From Rotaria macrura (lineage: Eukaryota; Rotifera; Eurotatoria; Philodinida; Philodinidae), in contig OENT01000001.1 of the NCBI GenBank assembly GCA_900239685.1, positions 186,001 through 250,000 of the forward strand: DNA of 64,000 nt, given 5' to 3'. The translations under genes and the position numbers were made by a program. The notes under the pieces are model-generated. The model saw nothing but the letters and a program-made list of their open reading frames with translations. It had not been told where the DNA came from and made no database searches. This document shows, one piece after another, positions 26,934 through 39,800 of the stretch. The first letter of the stretch is position 1, and each line of letters begins with the position of its first letter.

Positions 26934-29900
26934 TTATATTTTAGCTAATTGTTGATAAAGATTTGACGGAAGAATCGATTCGATTTTCTCCGTTAAATAT
27001 TGAATCGGTACACTAAACCATGTAAGAAAAAGACGAGCTACATAAGCAGCTATTTCGGGATATTGATGTGTCAGTAATGCAAGCATAGCTGTACCAGAAC
27101 ACAAACCAGCTGTAAATAAAATAAAAAATGGTAATTCTTTTTTCGGAAATACAGATACATCGTGAAATGCTAAAAGAAAGAAAAATCATCTCTTTCGGTT
27201 AAAGCAAATAGTTAACTATTTGATTAATAGCTTACTAGGCAATAATTCTCTGTCAGCTATTTCGGTACACTAGAAAAAGAGAAGATAATACATAGTACTC
27301 AACACTCATTGAATCAAACTTTTAGTTTGCAATTTACCGTTGGATATGGATGAAAAAGGTGTCCTTTTTCTAATGGATATGGTATCATTCGAAACGTTCC
27401 TTCCCATGTGCAATGTAATAAATTAAGTGCGCCTTCAACACGACGCCAATGTGGTAAATGAAAGAACGCATAAGCTATTGCTTCTGAATCACCTCTTTTA
27501 AGAATATGTTCAGGTGGTAATATTAAACTTTTCATTTCTAATAAATACTAAAAACAAAGAAACAAATCAGACGAGTAAAGATGAAATATTTAATCGAAAT
27601 TAAAAATTACTTTAGGTACATGTGGATTGAATTCTACAGCTCGATGTATAGCTTCAACTGCTGACATTTCTGCTGCAGTTAAACCTCGTTTACTGGCTAC
27701 ATCTGGTGAAAATCTAAATTAGAAAACAATAAGTCAAACAAAATAAATTTCAACGAATGAATTTCGTTTCTTGAACATCTGCAGAATGTGTTATTCCCTT
27801 ATGTAAATTTCGACGAATAAAAGAATATTATTCATAGAATGAATGGCTATTGCCAACAGGTTTTTATTATTGCATATTTTTAAATCCGAAGAACAAATTT
27901 ATGTATTACTATCTTACTTTATTCATATTTGAGAATAAAGAAAAGAAGAATCATATATTTCAAATACTTTCTAGAACAAGTAGAAGAAAGTTATAACTCG
28001 ATTGAGTTTATTTCGTTTGTATATCGTTGTAATATCAAATAAGCATTTGTCTCAGAAAAAGAAATAATTTGTTAAAAGTATTGAAATAACTGTTTTAAAT
28101 TTCCTCTTTAAAATGCAATCCTCTAACTTTCTTCGAAGTCAATTTAGATGAAACAGTTTATTTCGAACGAATATGTTCTTGACAGTAAAATCTTTCACTT
28201 TTATTGAATACTTTCGTAAAAATATAATCTCAACTAGAAATTCTAACATTCAACTTGCATAATGGCAAATATCTATAAAACACTGTTAAAAGGACTGATA
28301 AACTTGCTTATATTACTGATGGTATTTTCAAACGGCAAGTTTATTCGAAATTAAATGACAAACCTACGTGGAGGCAACTGCTCTGGCTTTAAGTAAAGCA
28401 GCTGTGTAACATATTGTGGCTGATTTTGGTAAACTGATGTCTAAAATGAAAATAAAATTCATTTCATCGAATATGTAATATAGAAAACAATTAATCTACC
28501 ATCATATTTAGCAAGAACGCCCTGTACATCGGGATAGTTTTGAAGTGCAAGTAAAACTTCAATAAGATTTTCATGTATATTAAAAACAGACATCATTGGA
28601 AATTCTTTCACTAGATCACGAAAAATTTTTGTTGCCTCCCGTAATTTTCCCAATTTTCTTGCGCACATTCCCAAACGTCGTTTAACATAGATTAATATAT
28701 TTGTATTTCGTTCTATAAGAAAAAATACGGAGAAGAAAAAAATAGAAAGAAAAAGAATAGAAATTAATGGTATCAAATTTACAATGAATTCTTTCTTACT
28801 ATGTACAATGTCTTGTATGCGACCCTGTTCAAGTAACTGTTGTGATTTTCTGTATGCATTTTCAGCACATTTCAATGCTTGCTTTAATAAACGTTCAACT
28901 TCAATTATTGTTGTAGCTTCTTCTTCAGCTAGAAGTATTAATGCTGGCGTAAATCTAATGTAAACAAATGAAATCGATAAGATTTATTAACAACCGAAAA
29001 ATAAATTCCATGCGTATTTTTTTTACTCGGAATTTTTTTCTAGGGCATCACGAGCAAGTTGAATTCGTATAGATGGTGTTCGTTCACGCCACGCTCGTTG
29101 CATCACTTTGAGGAACATAATGCATAAATGTTAGTTTCCTTTTGTTTTATGATCTTCTAGAATAATATCTTACTTTCATACTCTGGTTTTCCTTCATCAA
29201 GATCACATGTGAAAAATGTTTGATGCTCTTGAGCAGATAGATTCATATCATGAAATGTCAATGGTTCTTTTCCATTATATTGTATTAAACGCTGGTATTC
29301 AGCTCCGCGAAATAATGCACATGGATTTTTCCAAACTTTACATTCATTAGTACCAGTCACCGGTATCGTTGAATCTGTCCCATTCGATAAAATACAATTA
29401 TTCACATTCGAATTTCCACTATGACCACTATTTAATCCATTCATTGTCGATGATAATGGTAAAGATAATGAAGACACATCATTATTTGTTAGTGATGGAT
29501 TATTTGATTCGTTTCCATTTAATATTGGTGTTAGATGATTTATTGAAACTTGTTCAATGAACGATGTACCATATCGTTTGAAATACCACCATTCAAATAT
29601 CTATATAAAATACATATGAAAACAAAAATGATTCGATAGTTAGTTTTTCAAAGTGACTTTGATTTCTTCTTACCAAAATAAGACCAGAGATTAACGACGA
29701 TGTACCCGTTAGTGCAACATAAAATTTAGGAGTAAGGGTATTGAAGAACATCGTTGCTAAACAAAAATATGAATGAAAGCTAATTTTTTTCAAATTATAG
29801 AACCCTCAATATCGTATCAAACTAATACTGATACTCAAAAAGAAAACGAACTCATATGACTATATATAGTTATATATAAATAATTAGGATAAACTTACAA

Positions 29901-32363
29901 AAGATGAAGTTAAGCATGTTTGATGTAGATAATCATACGAATGGTGGAACGCAACACATGAGAAAATACTAAGGAAAAGAAGAAAAAAATGCGTCTTGAT
30001 GCCTGCACTGGAGTATTATAGATGTATAAAAAAAAGATGTAGAGCTATAATGGTAGTAACAGCATCGCAGATATCTATCTAGACACACACACACATATAT
30101 ATATATACGCATCTAGACAAAGATAGAAAGAAAACGAGTGGAACGAGACTAAGACGCAGTTATATATTCTTTTTTTCCTTCCTATGCTTTCCGCCATTCA
30201 GATTATTCAATTACACATTGTGAACAAAGTTTCTCGTATGGATCTTATAACACATTTCTCCCATAGTGCTATATATATATATATATATTGTAAAGAAAAA
30301 AGAATCAATAGAATTTTAAGTATTGATTAATGAAACTAGTCTTGTTTAATCATCTTAATAATGCCGATTGTAATCATATTCGATTCGCAATGCATGGAAA
30401 TCAGTCGATATTATTAGGTAATACAAAACAAAAAAGTTGCTCCTACAACATAAAATCTTTCGTTAGAGAAATTTTACTGAAGTCAGCGCTGAAGAAAAAA
30501 TTGAGCCTGTTGATAGACGAAATTTTTATTTGTATGTTATTTATTTTACTAGTAATAATTATCGTTTATCATAACCATTTTTCATACGATCAATCCATGT
30601 TGACTAAACTTTATAAACATTTGTTTTAAAAATCAAAATAACTGATTTTATGTTTTAATGAATATAAGGACGAAAATAATAAATTACTAGCATTGTAAAT
30701 ATTATCAGAACGACTTTGTCTATATCATTTGCTAGTTCTTTTTCTCGTTGATGATTTTGGTAATTCTCATAGAAAACCAAGGACTAGATACCATCGAATA
30801 TAATACACGTAAGTTCATAACGTGAAAGAGTTTTCATAAATAATGAATACTACTCAAGGAAAACAACTTTATCTACGAATCACTAAACAAAAGATGAAAA
30901 ATTGATTCAACAAGATATTTTCAAGATACTTTCAAGCATAAATATTACGTTCTTCATAGTTTTATAAATATAATCACAAGATATTACGATCATATAATGC
31001 TATCGATATGTATACTTCTAATCGAAGTGCTAAATGAATTAAACAATTAATTAATATTCTATTGTTTATTGATTATTCTAATCAATTCATCATTAATCAT
31101 GAAAATTCGTTACTCTTTTTACTGTTGTATGAATTTAAAAAGTAACAAGAATTGGTGAACAAAAGCTTCCTTTCTTTTCTCATGTACTTTTGTCAAGTTC
31201 AATTTTTTCTAACATAATATCTCACTTGTTCTTCTCTCTTCATTTTATCCAATCGAATTTTAAACAAAAAGAAAACAAGTCAAAGTATATTTACTTGACA
31301 ATCGAGCAATAATGAAAACACAATTTTCTTGCAATTAAAAGAAATGTAAAGAAGACAACAAAAAGATTGAAAAGTTATTCGACAAAACATTCATCATTTT
31401 TATTTCTGTTTCTTCTCAACAATAAAACAAAACGTTTCAAATGAATGAAAGCTTTATGCTTGCTACTGTTTATCAGTATGAAAAATTTTAGAAAATCTAT
31501 CAATTATTATTCACAAGCAGATTTTCGTTTTGAGAGAGAAAAACTAAATCGGAAAAAAATCATATTTCTTTTACAAGAACTGTTGGTTTGTTAAAATTGA
31601 CTGAACAATATTAGGTATGTTGCTAAAAAGTATCATGTTAATAAATCTTGATTTTCATCAATATTATGTCGTAAAGAATAATCTCGTATTTTTTTCTATG
31701 CATTTCTTACTATGAAAAAATGATCTAGAATTCGAAAATACTCTAGAAAGATAAATCTTGACATGGTATTGTAATAGAATGGGACGAAAGATGATCAAAC
31801 ACAAGCTGTATGAATACTACTTTGAACGTAGACATTTAAGATGATAGTTCTATGCCAATCATCTAAATGAATATGTAATCAACCGATGACCATGACAATT
31901 AGAGTAAAATAAGTAACAATCGGAGATGTCAAGAGAAATGTTTACACGAGTACTCTTGGCTATAGACAGATGATTATACCCCGATGTTGATAGACTCTTT
32001 AAGAAAACAACATGATTTTATTAAATGAATAGTTCAATTCATCATGGATTTACCATTGGAAGGAAAAATTCTCCTAGAATCAATAATTCATATTTACCAG
32101 TATTAAAACTGTTAATAATATTGAATGGACCACGTATAGATGCATAGAGAAGAAATATAAGGAGAATAAACGATATAGCCCATAGATAAGTACAAACATA
32201 TGTCACAATGGAACGAATTTTATTCAAAATATTTGAACTGCCTGTTTAAATACATAAATAACAGTAAGTTGTTTTTTTTCGTCATCTTAACAAGAATAAA
32301 AATTTTACTTGATTCCTCCTCATCTTCATTATCTTCTTCGACGAAATTTTGATGATTAAACAT
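26934..32363 (-). CDS. ST7: ST7 protein (suppressor of tumorigenicity 7 family)
   Basis: Conserved multi-pass membrane protein of uncertain molecular role. Twelve minus-strand exons, 32309-32363, 32098-32241, 29674-29756, 29174-29600, 29027-29105, 28800-28954, 28500-28712, 28368-28440, 27611-27713, 27338-27547, 27236-27269 and 26934-27169, join in phase to about 603 residues (human about 585). Landmarks in order are TYLW and the first membrane segment, [140 protein letters not shown] and [16 protein letters not shown]. Match to the family is very strong from the third exon onward. Introns of 2341 bp (29757-32097) and 654 bp are exceptional for this window. The start is uncertain: the frame is open up to 32414, and I took the ATG before the acidic stretch [12 protein letters not shown]. 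Confidence 0.93.
30083..30106. repeat. AC/AT microsatellite in ST7 intron
   Basis: A run of AC dinucleotides passes directly into AT dinucleotides, and a second AT run lies at about 30271-30288. Both are in the long ST7 intron. Confidence 0.8.
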
Positions 32364-32584
32364 GATATAATGACGAAATGAACTTATTGTAAAAGCAATA
32401 ACAGCAAGAAACATTAAAAGTCAATCTAGAAGAAAATAAATTAATCATGTTTCCTTTGTTTCTATCAAGGTTATATGATAAATAATATGTTGATTGTTTT
32501 AAAAAACAGTTTCCCCGACATATGTTTAAAAGAAAAGAAAACTTGCTATGTCCGACTAATGATCATGAACTTGGCACCGGTACT

Positions 32585-35309
32585 TTAATTGAGTAAATTT
32601 TTTTCGAAGCCTATGAATATATAAATAATAATTGAATTCATTCTCTTGATATATTCTACTTCTCTTTCATTGACTGTCAATAATCCTCGTACAACTAATA
32701 TTTGATAAACTGGCTTTTGAAATGATTGTAAACTTCGTCGAAATATACGTGCTTCTGTCGAAGGATTTTTGGTGAATTTTTCAATATTATACTTTGATGT
32801 ACTTGGATCAAATATTAAAAGACGAATATTACCGCCACGTAATTGTTCATAACCAACTATTGTTCGACTATGACCTATGCAGATAAATAATAAGAAAATT
32901 TTTTGAGTACCAGTCAGTTAGATATTATGCGTTAGCTTCATACAGGTAGGGGTGGCACTTTATCTTTACTTTACCAAATAAAGTAAAGTTGAGGAACTTT
33001 ACTTTCTCAGTAAAGTAAAGTTGCGTTACTTTACTTTACCGGATAAAGTAAAGTGTTGAACTTTACTTTACTTGGTAAAGTAAAGTTTTTTTTAACTTTA
33101 CTCGAAAAAGTAAAGTTGAGAAAGTTTGGTTTTTTAATCTATCTATACAAAATATTTCTGTCTAACTTTACTTTACCAAGTAAAGTAAAGTGATCCAGCT
33201 TTACTTTATCCAATAAAGTAAAGTGATTTACTTTACTTTACTCAGTAAAGTAAAGTGAAATACTTTACTTTACTTTACTTTTTCAAAGTGAAATAAAGAT
33301 AAAGTGCCAGCCCTACATACAGGTAGATATTGCATACTTGTCAATATCTTAAAACGATTATATTATTAAAAGATGAAAGACATATTTACTTCTCTCAATA
33401 TATCTAAGATGTACTTTCTATTATAAGTAGTCATTATCTAAAATGTTCAAGCGTATGAAATTGTTTGATGTTAATATTTAGAATAAAAAATCAAAAGAAA
33501 TGCTAGTGACTTTCCATGTTTTTCTTTTCTTTCAAATTAAAAATAAATTGGATCTAAAACATGAAATAACCTCTACTTCATCGTGTTTTTTTTTATTTCT
33601 AAGGATTATGCAATGATTAGAATGATAATGTTACGCAAACTAAAAACAAGGAGAGTGTAGGCCAAAAATAGAATTTATTTCAAACGTGCATACCTATATA
33701 AACAGAAACTCTATTCTAAGTATTTTTCTTACGATTGTATGTGAAGAGCTTCATTTCGTTTGAAAATTCTTCTACTGAATTTTGAAATTCGTTCGTAAAG
33801 ACATTTTTCTTTCCTAGTTACTTGAAGAATTTAAGCTTTATTGGAGTTCATAGAAGTAAAATTCATATTAATTGGTCGCTAATATAACTAAGACGAACTT
33901 TCCATTTTTTGTCAAGCAAATTTTACTTTCTGATAAACATAATACATTCGAAAGGCAGAGAGAGAGAGAGAGAGAGAATGAGAAATTTCGACTAAGAATA
34001 GAAATTCAGTTGACATCATAATTCAGTATGTACCTTCATGTTGTAAATAGAGTGGATGAATAATATTATTTGTATTTTCTTCCTGTTGTTGAAAATATCT
34101 TTTAATCCATTCAAATAAATATTTGTAAGCAACAGATTTATCCATAGTTTTTGGTAGATGAAAGTCAAATAAATCTGTTCTAGATTACGTAGAATAAAAA
34201 AAGGTAAGCAATAAATCGTTCATTGAAAACGTCTATTTATAACCTAATATTTAAATAAGCAAGACAAGCCATAATTTCTGTTGGTCCGATCCACTTTGTT
34301 GAATTAGTTAAATGTCTATTCAATTGTTCTCGACCGTCACTATCGAATCCAGCTGCCCAAGCTTTTTCAATTAAGTTTTGTAAATAACTAACAGACGGTA
34401 TATCACGATTAGATTGGTTATTAGCGTCGTGACCAAATAGATGCATGGAATATTGAGAATCATGGCGGAGAGATGAAAGTAACATTTGAAAATTTTTATA
34501 ACCACATGCCCAACCTTGGTCAAGCCATGTTGCACTGATATGATCACAACCTGGTCGACATAAACGCCGATCAACAAGATTATGCATTGGTAGATGGGAA
34601 AGTATGGGAATAAGTCCTGGTTTCAAAAGACAAAACAAGATCTTTAGTCGCAGTAAAAAAGAAACCATAGCTTTCATTGTTCACCTGCTGATCTCGATTC
34701 GAGTCTTTCGACCGGTTGTGATATCATGTCATCCAATTTATTTTTATATTCTTCGTATTGATATTTTGAAATAGATTTATTTTTATAAAATCGATCCAAA
34801 TTCCATCGAGCACGTTCAGCAAAGGTTCGTTTACTTCCACCGTATCGATTCTAGAATTATGAAAACATAGATTTCTTATTATGACTTTTTTCTTCGAATG
34901 CATTTCTATTAACTTGAAATTCTTCGAATGATAAAGCATCTTCTTCTTCTTGTAACATACGAGCTATACGAGCATCTTCATCATCATGTGAATGTTCGTC
35001 TGAAGTTTCTGATGCTTTGTGTTGTGCATATTGATTTTTCATTCGTTCACGCCGTTCTAATTCTTGAGCATACAAACTATCTGATGTTGTTGCTGCGTTA
35101 TGAGGAGAAACTTGATCATGATCTTCATTAATATGTATTTGAAGAGCGAACGGAGCATGATATATTTTATCACATAATGGACAACTATAAATTGTGTCGA
35201 TTGAAAATGCTCCACTTGTATTGAAGCACGGTTCATATTCATGATGAAGTGAAAGAAGAGTTGTATCATCAAATTTTCGATGACATTTTGTACATTCTAC
35301 GAATTCCAT
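32585..35309 (-). CDS. ZUP1: ZUP1/ZUFSP K63-ubiquitin peptidase (family C78)
   Basis: Cysteine peptidase that cleaves K63-linked ubiquitin chains and is linked to genome stability. Five minus-strand exons, 34914-35309, 34685-34850, 34244-34616, 34034-34179 and 32585-32874, give about 456 residues (human about 578). Two zinc-finger-like motifs open the protein (CTKCHRKF...LHHEYEPC and CPLCDKIYHA...HINEDH), followed by a ubiquitin-binding MIU-like helix, DEDARIARMLQEEED. The catalytic set is complete: Cys in QGWACGYKNFQMLLSSL (about residue 225), His in GHSRTIVGYE and Asp in LLIFDPS, with HPLYLQHEG before the His. Exon 4 and 5 are separated by a 1159 bp intron that carries a hAT-type MITE. The last 20 or so residues do not match the human tail and could be read-through of a missed donor (GTAGAATAT near 32643). 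Confidence 0.93.
32947..33315. mobile_element. hAT-type MITE with 8 bp target duplication, built of stacked palindromes
   Basis: The 369 bp element begins TAGGGGTGGCACTTTATC and ends with the inverted copy GATAAAGTGCCAGCCCTA (one mismatch in the first 18 bases). It is flanked by perfect 8 bp direct repeats CATACAGG at 32939-32946 and 33316-33323, the target-site size of hAT transposons; the TAGGG(G/C)TGGC terminus also fits hAT. The interior has no coding capacity. It consists of about nine palindromes of the form CTTTACTTTA(3-5 nt)TAAAGTAAAG, five on the left and four on the right of a unique AT-rich centre (about 33120-33164). It lies in the ZUP1 intron, antisense-neutral. Confidence 0.9.
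33957..33977. repeat. AG microsatellite in ZUP1 intron
   Basis: A run of about ten AG dinucleotides in the 1159 bp intron of the ZUP1 gene. Confidence 0.75.
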
Positions 35310-36870
35310 ATCTATAATAGGTACGATAAATAAATATTTACTTTTAGTAAAAAAGAATAAGATTGGGTCTCCAATTGCAGAGGAAAAAATGACTAGTAGA
35401 TTTTGTCAATGGATTCATCACTTTCTCAAATTCGAATTTATTCGATTGTATACTGTGCAATGCATATGATAATGCATAGTATCTCAAAAGTTAACTCATT
35501 GAGTTTTCAAACAAAAGTCATCTTCTTCACCCTATGTACATGATATAAAATGTCGGTTCTCATAAGAGATAGTGAATTTTTCAGTTTTCCAACCGTCATT
35601 TTTTTCAGAAAACTCAACCATTGTATTTTATGCAATCGATACATATACATGACAAAATTTACTTCTGTCAGACAACTCAATCGGTATAATCATCTGAGTG
35701 GATTCGAAGCACGTTGCAAAAAAAGAAGATGTATTAGTAATCTTTGCACGACGAATAAATACAACATCATAGCTGACATTTCTTGTGATCATATTTTTTA
35801 ATCAACATGTTCATTAGTCTTTCCTCTATTCTACTCATCGTTTCAATTTGAACAATAATGTATTAGTTGAAAATGTTTCCTCGTAAAAAAATTAATCTAA
35901 GCAGGGTTGGTGCATATTGAACTACTAATACATTTCAATACTTCCTGTAAAAGATTTCCATATTTATTTATTTGTATTTTAAAAAATCCCATACGATTCT
36001 TATTTTTCAAGTAATTTTACTAGGTTGAAAAACTAGGTTTCATTTAATGAATGCATCGATTCGTATAAAAATAAAATTGTCTACTTTAATTCACCGTTTA
36101 GGCTCAATGAAAAACTAGCGATTATTCTTTTTCTTTTCTCCCAAATCGGAACAACGTAAACTATCATTTCCGATATTCTAAATGAATATTCCTCGTAATA
36201 GAAAAAGTTTCGAAGAAATCTAAATATATAAGCCGGAAAGACATTTCATATTATTATCTAATCATTCGTATTATAATCAACTCACACGTGCAATATGATT
36301 GATTAACAATAGCATAAAGATTTTCTTTTAATCATTATTGTTGTAATATATTTATATAAATTATACTAGTGAAAATCATGGCAACGTAGTCATTTTTCTT
36401 TTGAAGTTAACTCGTCGTTTTATATTAATCTAAATCAATAGAAAAAAACTAAAAGTATAACAAAAAGAAACAGAAAAAGACTAAATTCGATAGTCCCTGA
36501 AGTATTTTTTTTCTCGTCATTTTTTTAATGTTTTCGTTTCAACAACAGCAACAATAGCCAAATAGAAAAAAAACCAGATGGCCATAGTAATACAGCTATA
36601 ACAGCAAAGTAAATTTTCAGTCAAACAAAACACATACACACATGTGTGCCAGTTAACTGAAATAACAAACAAACAAACAAACAAGAGGAAGAAAAGAAAA
36701 GTATAGAAAACAACTGAAAGTAGATGAAAAAAGAAAAAGAATAACAGTTTCCTTTTTTTAAATTTATAGCTCGTTTCGATGTAGCTACTGCTCATTTTAC
36801 AACATCATGTTGTTAGTTCTGATGATGTATACAAACCAAAATGAGCCTACAGACAAACACACACATACAT
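35310..36870. other. Intergenic region upstream of ZUP1
   Basis: About 1.5 kb between the ZUP1 start and the stop of the unrecognised nuclear-type gene, both on the minus strand. AT-rich, with a short AAAC repeat at about 36666-36682. No supported gene; it should contain the ZUP1 promoter. Confidence 0.4.
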
Positions 36871-39800
36871 TCACTGTGGAAGTAATCGAGGTAGTAGAAA
36901 TGTTGTCGTTGTAGTTGTTGTACCTGGTTCTTGTTTAATATAACAAAATTGTGGTTGATGGTGATGTTGTTGTTGTTGTTGTTGTAAAGCAGCGAATGTA
37001 AGTAATTCTATGGTTGTTGTTGTTGTTGTTGCATTATTAGATGTTGTTTGTTGTAGTGGTGTTGTTGTATTACAGCCAAGAATTTTCAATGTTGTTGAAC
37101 AACTATTTTCATATTCATCCATAGCTGCTGTCATTGTACATGAAGATGATGATAATGAAGGACTTGAATAACAATATATGGGAAAATCATCGTCTGCATT
37201 GGCTGGTTCACGTTTTATTAATTGTTCTATTAACGCATCTTTGAAATAAAATAAAAAGAAACATTGATTTCGTTGGTCAAGTATTCCAGAGAGCAAGAAT
37301 TGTTCAACTACGAACGTTGACTTACGCAGTAGATTTGAGGGTAAACGAAAGTTTCTCGGTACAAGTCGCTGTTTTTGGCGTTATATTAAAATATCTACGA
37401 GGAAGTCCTCTGTTCATCATACTTCTCAAGGTGTGATCTACTTTAAATTCTCAATCATTCAATTGACTATGAAATGTAATAAAATTTGACAAAGTTTGAC
37501 ATCTAGACAAGACATTTAACTTCAACACCGTACATTTTAAAATGTGAAGCATGTTTTTTTTATGGATTTAGAGCCAGACAACGAGAATTCTTATCAAAAC
37601 AAAACATGTATGTAGTATTATGATTAAAATAAAATTGACCCGATCTATATAGATATTTATATGTCATAGAATCCTAGGACAAATTTTTATTATTCTCTAT
37701 CACTCAATATTAAGCTCCTACATAAGCTGGGTTAAGTCAAAAAGTACAGTCAAAATATCAATTTGACGGTGCAAAACTATTTCTGATTTTTTTTAATGTA
37801 GAGACATCTAAAATGACACGTATAATTAATTTTTAAAAACGATATTTATATTAAGTTCAGAAATTCTATGTAGATTTCAATTTTTCATCGAAAATAAACA
37901 GTTTTCTTCTAGGAGATAGTGGTTTACATGAATTGAATGTGTTTTTTTTACGCTGATTTAAGATACGAAATCAGATTCAATGGAGATTTTTGATAATTTC
38001 TCAGCGAATCTATTGAATATAAATAAATGATGTCTACTTCAGACTTCTGTGATCACTGCGCATTTGACTTAAGTTTATTGACCGATTATCTACCCACAGA
38101 ACAGAAGTATCATTTAACGGTGCATTGCAGCAAACGCTTATTGATAGATGTGTAAATCAAAATGAATCAGTGCTTTATAAAGCGGAATAGGAAAGGAATT
38201 TTCTCATTGGTGTCCTCATATTAACTATAAGAAAAAGAGAACGAGCAATATTTTGCTATACTCATATAACCTAAACGATAGAGGAGAGTAAAAGAGTTTT
38301 CATTGGATGTACGATTCTAATTCAAAGTATTGAAGATGAGAGAAAAAATCCTCAGAGAAACATTGGATATTATGAATAAGTAGAAACTAGATGATAATTC
38401 AAAGTTTGAAGTCACCCAAACGTGGCTGATAGAAAATCGAACTGCCCGGTTCATATTACTATAGACGGTTGAAAAAAACAGAAAGAAGCTCTCTAATTCC
38501 AGACAAAAGAAGATGATCGATTTCATTCGTCTATACTTTACCGTTCAGTGTTGCTTGTCGGAGGACATTGCAGGCTACAATTTGTGCAGCTGCTTGTAAG
38601 CCAGTTGCTGTTATTTGCTGTTGATGTAAGGGTGGTGGTGGAAGTGAACAATTATTGTTATTTGTTGTTGTTTCGAAACAAAGTGTCGATGTTGTTGGTT
38701 GTTTTGTGATCGGCTCTTTTGATATAAATGTACCATTACGAAATAAAATAACCTCACGTGGTGTTGATTTGACTCGTCGTCGATTTGATGAACGTGTTGA
38801 TGTTGTTGTCGATGATGATGAAGATTTTAATAAATCCGTATCACTCGAACAGGCACTTGTTGAACTTAAACCTAAGGTTGTTGTTTTTGAATCTATGCGT
38901 GTTGCATCTTCTGCTATTATGACAACACTTGCTTTGGGTTCTACAGATAAGAAAAAGAAAATAAGAATAGATGATTGAAAAGAATACTTTTAAATGTTAC
39001 ACGTATTATAATTCAAAATCAAGATAAATACGAAAACAGTGATGACAGTCTAGAGCAATGGAATTGCTAATATGCTGAACACAGCAATGCATATCTTCTC
39101 TTGTATGTAATCAAAAAACAAGTATGAAGATTATTCATAAGAATCGTTTTTTTTAGTATACTATGATGACTTTGTCTTCTGGGATTGCTGTTATTTAAAA
39201 ACATGAGGAAGAAAAAGTAATGCTCTAGTGCGAATATTTCTATTCTAATTTTCATGCATTTCGTACTCTATCTAGAGACATTATAAATTCGTCTCCGACC
39301 GCGCTTTATTTATATGATAAGATAGAAATCTTTGGAGATTACATTCCGAAATTTATATGTTTTCTGGTCATTCTAATTGTGGCTTTCTGCCAACAAACAA
39401 ATCGATCTTTAAAATAATATTCATGAAAAATTCTGATTGAATACTTTTGTTCAAATGTTTTAGGTGAAAATTTGATTTTATACGTATGTAAAATGGTTCT
39501 TGTAACTATGCTTCAACTATATTCCCTTTGGAAAGAGAACTTACTATCATTTCGTTTGAACAAATAATGATTTGTCATTTAAAACTTATCAATGAAATCT
39601 TCACAATTTTCAATATAACTTTCCTAGAAAACTTATTGTTACTTCAATAATGAAAATTCCAAATAGAATTTTTTTCTTGCATCCTAATAAGACTACATCT
39701 ATCTATCTATCTATCTAACAAAAAAACATAAAACGACAGTTGAATAGAATGTTATGTACACTATCAGATGAAAATATTTATCTACAGATTTATCAAGAGA

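Noticed and set aside
30330-30629. 99-codon plus-strand frame inside ST7 intron
   Set aside because: It has an ATG and one hydrophobic segment but no recognisable family, splice context or neighbours; kept only as a note.
37014-37080. GTT triplet repeats as a genomic microsatellite
   Set aside because: They are the coding strand complement of Thr/Gln/Asn runs in the unrecognised gene, not a separate repeat.
37310-37450. Additional exon of the unrecognised minus-strand gene (frame with RGLPRRYFNITPK)
   Set aside because: Its reading phase does not join exon 5 without a stop, and the frame ends in a stop right at the apparent donor; no known motif.
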